A stretch of 30,764 nt of DNA from a virus. Within the stretch, counting starts at the first letter, position 1. Every line of letters starts with the position of its first letter. The stretch spans positions 1 to 30,764 of IMG/VR virus record IMGVR_UViG_3300036851_000144; one strand, 5' to 3'. Both the position numbers and the translations under genes were made by a program. The notes beneath the pieces are model-generated. The model ran no database searches and was not told the origin of the DNA. It saw nothing but the letters and a program-made list of their open reading frames with translations. Shown in pieces: positions 7,441 to 14,950 of the stretch.

Positions 7441-7716
7441 ACAGCAATGGTTGTAAACTTTCTTTTCGAAAGTGCTTAGGACGCGGTTTCGCCACCGCCA
7501 TCTCCACCAAGTTTGAGAAATCGCATTTGGGGATGAAGATGTTTCGACTAGGTTCGTAGTAAAATTGTAAAGCAACTCGAAAGACGACTGACGTAATCAG
7601 CGTAAACAAAAGTAAATGCAGCAAACGATGCAGACTTTGGTGATTTCGCTTTCCGCAAGGCAGCTTAATTTTACCGGGGTGGAGATTTAACCACCTGTCA
7701 ACAGAAACAAAATGGA
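7441..7716 (+). ncRNA. ssrA: Circularly permuted (two-piece) tmRNA
   Basis: tmRNA rescues stalled ribosomes and tags the nascent peptide. Here its halves are swapped. First comes the acceptor piece: hairpin ACTTTC/GAAAGT (7457-7473), GGACGCGG, a T arm (GCGGT 7483-7487 with ACCGC 7494-7498), then CATCTCC-A-CCA ending at 7509 with CCA encoded. A 19-base spacer follows. The coding piece starts at 7529 with GGGGATG, which pairs with 7499-7505 as a 7-bp acceptor stem. That stem has G3-U70 (7531, 7503), the alanyl-tRNA synthetase identity pair, and A73. Next come the conserved TTTCGAC, AAGCA (7570-7574, can pair with TGCTT 7473-7477), a CTGA/TCAG stem, the tag frame (7618-7668) and a GGTGG/CCACC stem (7678-7695). 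The T loop is six bases, one short. Exact mature ends are estimated. Confidence 0.9.
7618..7668 (+). other. tmRNA proteolysis-tag reading frame
   Basis: Codons read AANDADFGDFAFRKAA then TAA; the resume codon is either the first or second GCA. The AAND or AND start is typical of tags. The last three residues are KAA rather than the common LAA or VAA, which may alter recognition by ClpX or other adaptors. Confidence 0.85.
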
Positions 7717-7745
7717 AGGGAGAAGAGAAATCTTCTCCCTTTTTT
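7717..7745 (+). terminator. Rho-independent terminator of the tmRNA
   Basis: A perfect 10-bp stem (AGGGAGAAGA with TCTTCTCCCT) closed by a GAAA loop and followed by a run of T. It ends the tmRNA transcript and probably also insulates the genes downstream. Confidence 0.95.
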
Positions 7746-7755
7746 ATTGCCTGGC

Positions 7756-7796
7756 AATAAATACTCCTGACCGGCTTTCGGTCATTTACTCAGGAG
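7756..7796 (+). promoter_or_regulatory. Late-like motif AATAAATA abutting an SD-hiding hairpin
   Basis: AATAAATA (7756-7763) is one base from the late consensus. CTCCTGA (7764-7770) directly follows and pairs with TCAGGAG (7790-7796), which is the Shine-Dalgarno of the 7804 gene; an inner GACCG/CGGTC stem (7769-7783) can also form. A transcript begun at the late motif would lose most of the 5' arm and expose the site. T4 genes e and soc use this logic. Confidence 0.5.
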
Positions 7797-7803
7797 AAAA
7801 AAC

Positions 7804-7926
7804 ATGACATCACTATTCTGGTTATTGGTCGGCGCATTTGTCGGCTGGAATGTTCCTCAACCAAAGTGGGCTGTAGACGCAAAGGCAAAAGTAGTTGCAT
7901 TCGTCAAGGGCTTGTTCGTAAAGTAA
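7804..7926 (+). CDS. 40-residue membrane peptide
   Basis: The ORF begins MTSLFWLLVGAFVGWNV, a hydrophobic N-terminal segment of about 15 residues, followed by PQPKWAVDAKAKVVAF and ends KGLFVK. AGGAG lies seven bases before the ATG. Single-span peptides of this kind are common in T4-like phages; no function is recognised. Its ribosome site is the 3' arm of the hairpin at 7764-7796, so expression may be confined to transcripts starting just upstream. Confidence 0.7.
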   Translation: MTSLFWLLVGAFVGWNVPQPKWAVDAKAKVVAFVKGLFVK

Positions 7927-7941
7927 TATAAGAACCATATC

Positions 7942-8574
7942 ATGCCAGTTCCTAACAAAGAAGATTTGTTACAAGAGATAGAACCTGCTAAGTACAAGCA
8001 CTATGAACAACAAGTAGTTCATAAGCTTCATCATTTTTATTTGTCACAACAGATTGAAGAGCCACCTCACTATACGGATATGATTCATCGTATCCATACA
8101 GCAAGTCCAGAAGATGTGATTCACATTCATCTGAACACTCCAGGTGGCCACTTAGATACTGGAATGCAAATCATTAATGCGATGCGTTCGACTCCTGCTC
8201 ATGTGATCTGCAGCATTGAATCCGAAGCACACTCATTAGGCACACTGATTTTCTTAGCAGCTGATGAGTTCGTTGTGCATGACAACGTTATGATGATGTT
8301 CCACAACTATAGTGGTGGTGTGTTTGGCAAAGGCCACGAACAAGCTGCTCAACTTGAAGGAACTAAGAAGTGGTTTAGTTCACTTGCTCGCAAGTTGTAC
8401 ATTCCATTCTTGACTGAAGAAGAACTCGCGCGCCTTGAGCGTGGTGAGGACATTTACCTTCACTCAGATGACATTCGTAAACGTCTTGACCGTGTTGTTA
8501 ATGCAGCCAAGAAAGTCGAACGTAAGCTAAAAAAGAAGTCCAAGAAAACCAAAGACAAAACAGAAGAGAGTTGA
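7942..8574 (+). CDS. ClpP-like serine protease
   Basis: 210 residues with the ClpP/crotonase fold. Visible: LNTPGGHLDTGMQI (64-77, oxyanion-hole region, ClpP 'NSPGG'), nucleophile Ser98 in EAHSLGT, catalytic His121 in MMFHNYSGG, and a candidate Asp170 in GEDIYLHSDD. The C-terminus is a lysine-rich tail not found in bacterial ClpP. The protein has no ATPase partner in this window and could use host ClpX or ClpA, act alone, or process virion proteins as phage ClpP-like prohead proteases do. It lies about 200 bases after the tmRNA terminator. Fold call is firm; target unknown. Confidence 0.88.
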   Translation: MPVPNKEDLLQEIEPAKYKHYEQQVVHKLHHFYLSQQIEEPPHYTDMIHRIHTASPEDVIHIHLNTPGGHLDTGMQIINAMRSTPAHVICSIESEAHSLGTLIFLAADEFVVHDNVMMMFHNYSGGVFGKGHEQAAQLEGTKKWFSSLARKLYIPFLTEEELARLERGEDIYLHSDDIRKRLDRVVNAAKKVERKLKKKSKKTKDKTEES

Positions 8575-8607
8575 TTCCCCAAATTAACCTTCTGTAGGCT
8601 TGGCATT

Positions 8608-9720
8608 ATGGCTAGGTCCGTTTCACTCGAAGAAATAATCCGCAAATATGTGCTGCTTCCTGCTTCGCCAAGCAGTCGAGGCTTTTATCCTGTGCTTTGT
8701 AAAGTATGCAATGATCACGGCAGAAAAGGACTTCGAGGTGGTTTCCGATTCGATACTGGTGGTGTAGTTGGCTATCATTGTTTCAATTGCTCACATGCAG
8801 CAAAATTTGACCCAGATGTAATTAAAACAAAGCGGTCAAAGAAAATCAGTCACAAAATGCGTCAGGTTTTGGATGGATTTGGCATTCCGATTGATGAAGT
8901 TAAAGAAATGATGTTTAACTTGTTGAAGGATGCTGGGGAAGTTGGTCACACAGATAGTGACGTAGGTGTTCAGCCCACCAAGTCGATCGAACCAAATGAA
9001 ATTCCACTACCTAAGCATTTCTACCGGCTAGATGAAGCTGGTCCAGAGGACAAATGGGCAGAGATTGCAATCGACTATCTGGAACACAATCGTGGAATAG
9101 ACCCCAAAGGGTACACGTACTTTTTATGCCGGGAGACTGGGGTAGAAACGATAGATAAGTGGGTGGGTAGAATTATTATTCCAATCTACAAAAACGGAAA
9201 ACTAATCTACTTTCAAGGGCGAGCTCTTTATAACGATAAGAAAAAATATGAAAGCCCTGCACAGCCGAAAGATTGTGTGCTGTATGGATACGAACGATTG
9301 TTCGAACACACAGACATGCCTCTTTATGTGGTGGAAGGGTTTTTCGATGCATACTTGATTGATGGTGTTGCAATTCTTGGAAAGGAGTTGACGGAAGAAC
9401 AGGCGCAGTGGCTCGAAAGATCGAAACGACGAAAAGTGTTTATCCCTGATCGTCAAGGTGGTGGTAGTAAAACACCAGCTTTAAATTTCATCGATCGTGG
9501 CTGGTCCATTAGTACTCCTGACATTGGCTCCTGCAAAGACATTAACGACGCCGTCATGAAATACGGAAAGTTGTATGTGATGAAGGCGATTGCCGATAGC
9601 ATTACAGCGGACCGTTTTACAGCTCAGACACGATTGGGAGTGTACTGTGAAGTCGAGACAGGCGATCAAAGCGAAAAGAAAAATCATCTCGCACGTAAAA
9701 CAAAAGGGCGAAAGTGGTGA
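8608..9720 (+). CDS. DNA primase (T4 gp61-like)
   Basis: 370 residues. The N-terminal zinc-binding domain shows CKVC (31-34) and HCFNC (57-61). The TOPRIM core shows LYVVEGFFDA with the metal-binding Glu243, then VFIPDRQGGG. Primase makes RNA primers for lagging-strand synthesis and works with the gp41-like helicase encoded at 23443. Only TAGG at some distance serves as ribosome site. The C-terminal ~40 residues are basic and variable. The SprT-like gene begins just after its stop. Confidence 0.92.
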   Translation: MARSVSLEEIIRKYVLLPASPSSRGFYPVLCKVCNDHGRKGLRGGFRFDTGGVVGYHCFNCSHAAKFDPDVIKTKRSKKISHKMRQVLDGFGIPIDEVKEMMFNLLKDAGEVGHTDSDVGVQPTKSIEPNEIPLPKHFYRLDEAGPEDKWAEIAIDYLEHNRGIDPKGYTYFLCRETGVETIDKWVGRIIIPIYKNGKLIYFQGRALYNDKKKYESPAQPKDCVLYGYERLFEHTDMPLYVVEGFFDAYLIDGVAILGKELTEEQAQWLERSKRRKVFIPDRQGGGSKTPALNFIDRGWSISTPDIGSCKDINDAVMKYGKLYVMKAIADSITADRFTAQTRLGVYCEVETGDQSEKKNHLARKTKGRKW

Positions 9721-9727
9721 TTTCAAC

Positions 9728-10069
9728 GTGTCAGAGCAACTAATCCGTCATTGGTGGAGTGCTCTTAACCAGGCTTTGTTTGAAGGAAAGTTAATACAAC
9801 CAATGGAGATTGCAGTGAAGCGCTTCCCAAATCATTGGGGCGACTGCAACGTCCACAAGTCTTATGCCAAGAGATGCAAACGCGCCCCAATCATTATTCG
9901 CATTGCAGAAGATATCGATGAGAGAACTCTTTTCCTTTCCGTACTCGCTCATGAAATGGTACATCAGTGGGAGCAAGAGAATTTTGGCAGGCAAGGTCAC
10001 GGCAAACGATTCTGGTCTTGGGAGCACAAGATCAAGAAATTAGGACTTGAATTTGATGAATCTTACTAA
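9728..10069 (+). CDS. SprT-like zinc metalloprotease
   Basis: 113 residues from a GTG start. The zinc site HEMVHQWE is followed by a third ligand in GHGKRFW. The frame is open upstream to a TTG at 9590 inside the primase gene, but no in-frame ATG exists; GTG at 9728 is preferred because GGTGA lies seven bases upstream and the SprT domain (EQLIRHWWSALNQALF) begins there. SprT/Spartan proteins act on DNA-protein crosslinks; phage versions are common and not characterised. The GDC and RCKR region may hold a partial zinc ribbon. Confidence 0.8.
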   Translation: MSEQLIRHWWSALNQALFEGKLIQPMEIAVKRFPNHWGDCNVHKSYAKRCKRAPIIIRIAEDIDERTLFLSVLAHEMVHQWEQENFGRQGHGKRFWSWEHKIKKLGLEFDESY

Positions 10070-10508
10070 GTTAGTTTTGTTCGCACTCTTTTTGTTGCCT
10101 ATTGACGGATTTGCCGAAACTGCTGAACAAACTGAACAAGCCATGGATGCTTTAAAGTTGTCCAAGTCACAATCTGTTGTATTTGAATACGGTGGCCTAA
10201 TATATCGATATAAAGGTGTACTGTGGATTACACCGCCGCGTACTGATAGGAATCCTGTTAGAGTTGGTGTCGATGGATATGCAATGCCAGCATCTTCAAT
10301 CGTTGAAGGCATCTATCATACGCACCCGTGTGTGAAAGGTTATGATACTCACGAGATGTCCGAAGAGGACATGTATCTGGCTCTTACAGTGTACAAGAAG
10401 CCTATGTACATGTTGGACCTGTGCACAGGCAATGTACATGTGTGGGATTCAACCAAAGATACAATTGCAAAATCTGGTGGTCGAATCATCGGGCGTATTC
10501 CACTATAG
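10056..10508 (+). CDS. Secreted JAMM-like / DUF4329-like putative metalloprotease
   Basis: 150 residues. ATG 10056 is chosen for AGGA ten bases upstream; it overlaps the SprT stop. A signal peptide is evident (MNLTKLVLFALFLLPIDGFA, cut near residue 20). The mature part has Glu84, HTHP (His88, His90) and SEED (Ser102, Asp105), matching the JAB1/MPN+ pattern E...HxHP...SxxD, although the gap before the serine is 11 residues instead of about 7. Such domains cleave isopeptide or peptide bonds; a periplasmic form could act on peptidoglycan or envelope proteins. Motif is clear; activity is inference. Confidence 0.65.
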   Translation: MNLTKLVLFALFLLPIDGFAETAEQTEQAMDALKLSKSQSVVFEYGGLIYRYKGVLWITPPRTDRNPVRVGVDGYAMPASSIVEGIYHTHPCVKGYDTHEMSEEDMYLALTVYKKPMYMLDLCTGNVHVWDSTKDTIAKSGGRIIGRIPL

Positions 10509-10535
10509 TTGACCTCAACTCAGTGATACTATACT
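10509..10535 (+). promoter_or_regulatory. Sigma70-like promoter before topoisomerase genes
   Basis: TTGACC (10509-10514), a 15-base spacer and TATACT (10530-10535); TACTGT (10532-10537) at 17 bases is an alternative -10. It begins right after the preceding stop codon and faces the 10570 gene. Confidence 0.55.
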
Positions 10536-10569
10536 GTATTCATTACAGGAATTACCCAAAGAACACATA

Positions 10570-12444
10570 ATGGTCCGTAAAAACAAAGACTACACGTCCG
10601 AAGATATTCGCGTGCTCAGCGAGCGCGAACACGTACGTTTGCGCACACAAGTTTATCTTGGCAACACAAAGATTACACAGTATCAGATTCCCGTTTTCCG
10701 AAATGATAAGTTTGCAGTTGAGAACGTTGAATTTGTGCCTGCTGTGTTCAAAGCTGTTGGTGAGATTCTCGATAACTGTATCGATGAGTTTGCTCACATT
10801 GACATAGCAAACAAGAAGCTAACAATTGCTGCAACTCCTCTTGCTGGTGTGTATGAGATTGGTGATAACGGACGGGGTGTTCCAATTGATAAGCACGAAG
10901 TTGGCAAATTCACTCCAGAAGTTGTATTTGGATCACTTCGTTCAGGTCGTAACTTCAAAGATGAAAAAGAAATCGGAGTCATCGGGCAGAACGGTGTAGG
11001 CAGTGCTTGTACCAATTACTGCAGTTCGTCTTTTGCTGTTGAAGTCAATCGAGACGGAAAACGATATACACAGACATTTACTAATGGTGCTGAAGAAGTA
11101 TCAAAACCAAGCATTCGTAACACTGGAAGTAACAAAACAGGAACAACAATTACATTCACGCTAGACAAAACAGTGTTCGAAAGCATTATGCTTCCGGACA
11201 TTTTGATTCAAAGTCGTGCGATGGAACTTGCTCTAACCAATCCAGGTGTAAGTGTTACGTACAATGGCAACACATACAAATATAAGAAGGGATTTGATGA
11301 CATCATTAAAGATGTCTCCAAGGATTTCTTCAAGTTCGAAAAAGAGAACATGGAATTCTATGTTGTCTTCGATGCAAACAAGAGTGCAGATGAACAAGTG
11401 TTCACGTGGGTTAATAGTTCCCTACTATTCGATGGTGGATTGTGTAATACACAGTTTATCAATGCATTTGTTGATAAGACGATAGAGCACTTAGCAAAAG
11501 ATGCTAAGCGTGAAAAGTGTGAAATCACTAAGAATGATGTTCGCCGCCAGTTGCTGGTACTTGGTAATTTGAAGATTTCAGATCCGCAGTATGATAGTCA
11601 GGCTAAGACGCGTCTCACAGGACCTAATCTCCGTGACACAATGAAGTCTTTGGTTGAAGAAAACTGGTCGTTATTTGCCCGCCGTAACAAAGATTGGCTC
11701 GAACGCGTATTGAAGTATGCAACCTCTCGTTATCATCGTGACGCTGATGATAAAGCTATGAAAGAGATGCAAAAGCGTAAGAAAGTTCCTGGCCTTGTAG
11801 ATGCTACAAGCAAGAACATATTCGAGCGCCAGCTTCTGATTACAGAAGGTGATTCTGCTGCTAGCATGATCACCGAAGCTCGTGATCCTAAGACAACTGC
11901 TTCGTTGCCTCTGTCTGGAAAAATCAACAACGTATACGACTCGACAATTGCTCAGGTTGTAAACATGGGTAAGATGACTGATCTGCTTTCTGCTATCGGT
12001 CTTGTGCCAGGACAGAAAGCTGTCCGAAGTAACCTTCGATATGGCAAGATTGTCATTGCAACCGATGCTGACGTAGATGGTGGAGACATTTTCACATTGC
12101 TTGTGAATCTGTTTTACAAGTTCTGGCCAGAGTTGTTCGATCCTGCATATGAACCAATCGTGTATCGATTACTTGCACCAAACGTTTGCTTGATCAAAGG
12201 TGACAAGCGTATTCACTTCGTGTCACGAGCTGAGTATGAGAAGTCAAAAGACCAGTACAAAGGTTGGACAGTCAAGTACTACAAGGGACTTGGTAGTATG
12301 GCTACAGAAGACTGGGAGATGATTCTGTCAGGCAAGACCAATACGTTGACCCCGATCGTGAATGATGGTAATATGGAAGATGTATTAACCCTGTTGTTTG
12401 GACCAGACGCAAATTTGCGTAAGCAGTGGTTACAAGGTAAGTGA
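10570..12444 (+). CDS. 39: DNA topoisomerase II large subunit (T4 gp39/gp60-like)
   Basis: 624 residues. The GHKL ATPase shows EILDN (65-69), DNGRGVP (99-105) and a glycine-rich lid VIGQNGVGS. The TOPRIM part shows TEGDSA (425-430), PLSGK and TDADVDG (498-504), then YYKGLGSM. It corresponds to GyrB/ParE and pairs with the gp52-like subunit encoded at 13084. In T4 this protein is split between genes 39 and 60; here it is one intact reading frame. The Shine-Dalgarno is weak. Stop and next ATG overlap (TGATG). Confidence 0.95.
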   Translation: MVRKNKDYTSEDIRVLSEREHVRLRTQVYLGNTKITQYQIPVFRNDKFAVENVEFVPAVFKAVGEILDNCIDEFAHIDIANKKLTIAATPLAGVYEIGDNGRGVPIDKHEVGKFTPEVVFGSLRSGRNFKDEKEIGVIGQNGVGSACTNYCSSSFAVEVNRDGKRYTQTFTNGAEEVSKPSIRNTGSNKTGTTITFTLDKTVFESIMLPDILIQSRAMELALTNPGVSVTYNGNTYKYKKGFDDIIKDVSKDFFKFEKENMEFYVVFDANKSADEQVFTWVNSSLLFDGGLCNTQFINAFVDKTIEHLAKDAKREKCEITKNDVRRQLLVLGNLKISDPQYDSQAKTRLTGPNLRDTMKSLVEENWSLFARRNKDWLERVLKYATSRYHRDADDKAMKEMQKRKKVPGLVDATSKNIFERQLLITEGDSAASMITEARDPKTTASLPLSGKINNVYDSTIAQVVNMGKMTDLLSAIGLVPGQKAVRSNLRYGKIVIATDADVDGGDIFTLLVNLFYKFWPELFDPAYEPIVYRLLAPNVCLIKGDKRIHFVSRAEYEKSKDQYKGWTVKYYKGLGSMATEDWEMILSGKTNTLTPIVNDGNMEDVLTLLFGPDANLRKQWLQGK

Positions 12445-13109
12445 TGACGATTGAGCAAAAACGTGAACAAGTACGAGAGCAGTACTTAAATTTCCACGCC
12501 AATAAGAAGTTGGCGGTGTGGAAGAGTGTTCCTGTTGTTCAACCTGTCGCAGACATTGCTGACTTCAAGAATGTATGGGTATGGAGTGATCTTCACTTCG
12601 GTCACAAGAACATTATCCCCTACAGTGAACGTCCATTCCCCGATGTGGAAACTATGGATGCAACACTGATCACCAATTTCAACGAAAAGGTTAGTGTTGA
12701 TGACATGTCTATATGGGTAGGTGATGTTACATTCTACGATGAAATGAAGTCACGCAAGATCCTGTATCGCCTCAACGGCTACAAGGTTCTGATTGTTGGC
12801 AACCACGACTTCTATCATGGCAAATTGAAGCACATGGCATTTGACGAAGTCCATATCACGTATGTGCTTCCTGTTGATGACTCATATTTGGTCTTCTCAC
12901 ACTATCCTTTTGAAGTGGCATATCCAGATGTTAACGTGCATGGGCACGAGCATATCAAGAAACAAAACATCTATACTGGCCATGACGCTCAAGGACATTA
13001 CAACGTGAATTGTGAATTTCATAATTACACTCCAATCAATCTAAATGAAATCAAAGAACAAGCAAGGGAACGAATCAGTTCGTATGTCAAAACAAAAACA
13101 CGCTGGTAG
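12444..13109 (+). CDS. Calcineurin-like metallophosphoesterase
   Basis: 221 residues with all metallophosphoesterase blocks: WSDLHFGH (48-54), GDV (93-95), GNHD (119-122), FSHYP (151-155) and GHEH (167-170). It most resembles small phage and bacterial MPEs with the N-terminal SDLHFGHKNI motif; the substrate is unknown. The start at ATG 12444 overlaps the topoisomerase stop and has AAGG upstream. Its last 26 bases overlap the gp52-like gene, so it is co-expressed with both topoisomerase subunits. Confidence 0.92.
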   Translation: MTIEQKREQVREQYLNFHANKKLAVWKSVPVVQPVADIADFKNVWVWSDLHFGHKNIIPYSERPFPDVETMDATLITNFNEKVSVDDMSIWVGDVTFYDEMKSRKILYRLNGYKVLIVGNHDFYHGKLKHMAFDEVHITYVLPVDDSYLVFSHYPFEVAYPDVNVHGHEHIKKQNIYTGHDAQGHYNVNCEFHNYTPINLNEIKEQARERISSYVKTKTRW

Positions 13110-14433
13110 TGATTACGTTCTAGAACAGCGTAAGGTGTACAGCCTTTACACTCTAGAATCACGTGCCATTCCACATGCTGCGGACGGCTTAAAAGCCGCT
13201 GCGCGACGTGTACTTTGGACTGCTCGGGATGGCAAGACGTATAAGAGTGCGACACTTGCTGGTGCAACAATGCCAATCCATCCTCACGCAAGTCCAGAAA
13301 CAACGATCAATACGTTGGCAGCTTACTATGCCAATAACATTCCATTGTTAAAAGGCGATGGAGCATTTGGCACATTGTTGAAGCCAGGCGCATTTGGTGC
13401 ATCCCGTTACACATCTGCAGCAGTGTCTGCTTTCACTAAAGATGTAGTGTTCCGTGATATTGAAATCATCCCAATGGTTGAGAATTATGATGGTTCATTG
13501 ATGGAGCCTAAGCATTTCCTGCCTCTTGTACCAGTTGTGCTGATCAATCCACAAGAAGGCATCGCAGTGGGCTTTGCCTCATCTATTCTTCCTCGTGATC
13601 CAGCATCTGTTATCAAGCACCAGATCGGTTTCCTTGAAGGCAAAACTCGCGTTAAGAATCCTGCTCCAACTCTGCATCCTCTTTCTCAGATCTCGCCTGG
13701 CACAGAAGTTGATCGTCTTGGTACGGAGAAGTGGGTGTTCAAGGGAACGTTTGAAAGGAAGGATGCTGTGACTGTTGTTGTCACTAATCTTCCATACGGC
13801 CTTGATCATGAGAAGTTCATCGAACGCTTAATCAAGTTCGAAGATGAAGGAAAGATCCAAGAGCACGAAGACAATTCAAAGAATGTGTACAACATCACCA
13901 TCCGATTCAAGAAAGGAGAGTTGAAGCCTTTGACAGATGACCAAGTGATCTCATATCTTGGTTTATCTACTGCATATGCAGAGAACTTTACAGTCATTGA
14001 CTTTGACGGTGAGCGAGTATGGGAAGCTGAGTATTCTGACTTCGTTCAGAAGTTCACCGAATGGCGGTTGAAGTGGTACTTGACACGATACCAACGCCTT
14101 GCAAACCTTCTCGAAGAAGAAATTCAACGTTATCGTGATGTATTGATTGCGATTGCTAAGAATCTCGGTAGTGTTGCTCGTAAGACAGAATCACGATCCG
14201 AGCTTAAAGAGCTTTGTGAAGCATTTGGTATTGTAAACGTAGACTATATCGCTGACCTTCCTGTATATCGCTTTACAGAAGAAGAGAAACGCAAAACTGA
14301 GAAGAAGATTGAAGAAGCAGAAGTTCTGCTTAAGCACTACTACTCACTGATCAAAAGCGAACAGAAACGTAAGGATGTATACATTGAAGAGCTTAAAGAA
14401 ATCCTCCAGAAAATCTCGAAAGGACACTACTAA
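13084..14433 (+). CDS. 52: DNA topoisomerase II medium subunit (T4 gp52-like)
   Basis: 449 residues, GyrA/ParC-like breakage-reunion core. Visible: YTLESRAIPHAADGLKAAARR, GDGAFGT, the active-site tyrosine in GASRYTSAA (Tyr109), PVVLINPQEGIAVGFASSILP, and a C-terminal helical dimerisation region. It cuts and rejoins DNA using the gp39-like ATPase. ATG 13084 is preferred because MSKQKH...LEQRKVYSLYTLESRAIP then aligns with the T4 N-terminus; GGGAA lies 13 bases upstream. An in-frame ATG at 13045 would add 13 residues but has no ribosome site. Confidence 0.93.
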   Translation: MSKQKHAGSDYVLEQRKVYSLYTLESRAIPHAADGLKAAARRVLWTARDGKTYKSATLAGATMPIHPHASPETTINTLAAYYANNIPLLKGDGAFGTLLKPGAFGASRYTSAAVSAFTKDVVFRDIEIIPMVENYDGSLMEPKHFLPLVPVVLINPQEGIAVGFASSILPRDPASVIKHQIGFLEGKTRVKNPAPTLHPLSQISPGTEVDRLGTEKWVFKGTFERKDAVTVVVTNLPYGLDHEKFIERLIKFEDEGKIQEHEDNSKNVYNITIRFKKGELKPLTDDQVISYLGLSTAYAENFTVIDFDGERVWEAEYSDFVQKFTEWRLKWYLTRYQRLANLLEEEIQRYRDVLIAIAKNLGSVARKTESRSELKELCEAFGIVNVDYIADLPVYRFTEEEKRKTEKKIEEAEVLLKHYYSLIKSEQKRKDVYIEELKEILQKISKGHY

Positions 14434-14434
14434 C

Positions 14435-14626
14435 ATGACAGACAAGTACGCTGATCTGATTATACAGTACAAAGAGAAGACCAAACAGCTGGTCAAAGAT
14501 GAATTCAGTACAGAAGAAGGTATGGATAAACTTGCTGAACGAATGATTGTTTTGACAGCAATCAATGAAGACCTAGAGAAGGAAATTCTGCAGTTAAAAG
14601 CAGAGATTCGGTCTCTTATTAAGTAA
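14435..14626 (+). CDS. Small helical protein
   Basis: 63 residues, almost wholly alpha-helical and charged, with heptad spacing near the end (LEKEILQLKAEIRSLIK). AAAGGA lies ten bases upstream of this ATG, one base after the gp52-like stop. It is the last gene of the topoisomerase operon. Possibly an accessory or adaptor protein; no family recognised. Confidence 0.65.
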   Translation: MTDKYADLIIQYKEKTKQLVKDEFSTEEGMDKLAERMIVLTAINEDLEKEILQLKAEIRSLIK

Positions 14627-14628
14627 AG

Positions 14629-14657
14629 TTGACCTTAAAACGCTATTAAGGTAGCAT
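14629..14657 (+). promoter_or_regulatory. Sigma70-like promoter with inverted repeat
   Basis: TTGACC (14629-14634), a 17-base spacer and TAGCAT (14652-14657), a weak -10. CCTTAA (14633-14638) and TTAAGG (14646-14651) form an inverted repeat within the spacer, a candidate operator. Reads toward the 14714 gene. Confidence 0.45.
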
Positions 14658-14713
14658 TCCTATAGAGAAAATATGATAACCCGTTCATCACATAATTCTG
14701 GAAAGACCAACCT

Positions 14714-14950
14714 ATGAGCAACATTGCTGCAGAGGTGGCACACATGCTTCGCGATTGCAAAAACTTAGACGCTGAAGGCATCAAACTCACCTATGGTATT
14801 GAGTTCCTCGAGAAAGGAGCTGTATACGATTTCACATATGATCAGACTTTTCGATCTTTAGCCGATTGGATCATATTCAACAACGAACAAAACGCTGAAG
14901 ACGATTATGATGACGATCAATATGGAGATTTCTCAGATGAAGATTATTGA
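14714..14950 (+). CDS. Hypothetical acidic protein
   Basis: 78 residues with a strongly acidic C-terminus (EDDYDDDQYGDFSDEDY). No domain recognised. The stop lies 14 bases inside the next gene, so they are translationally linked. Acidic tails like this can mimic DNA or bind basic partners, but nothing more can be said. Confidence 0.7.
   Translation: MSNIAAEVAHMLRDCKNLDAEGIKLTYGIEFLEKGAVYDFTYDQTFRSLADWIIFNNEQNAEDDYDDDQYGDFSDEDY

Noticed and set aside
7447-7479. Short ORF MVVNFLFESA right after the late promoter at 7433
   Set aside because: It lies wholly in the tmRNA acceptor piece; its bases are explained by the hairpin and T-arm, and it has no ribosome site.
7400-7624. 74-codon minus-strand ORF across the tmRNA
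   Set aside because: Shadow of the tmRNA; no ribosome site, no recognisable protein.
9590-9727. Upstream extension of the SprT-like gene from a TTG inside the primase
   Set aside because: The extra 46 residues look like out-of-frame primase and no ribosome site supports the TTG; GTG 9728 is better placed.
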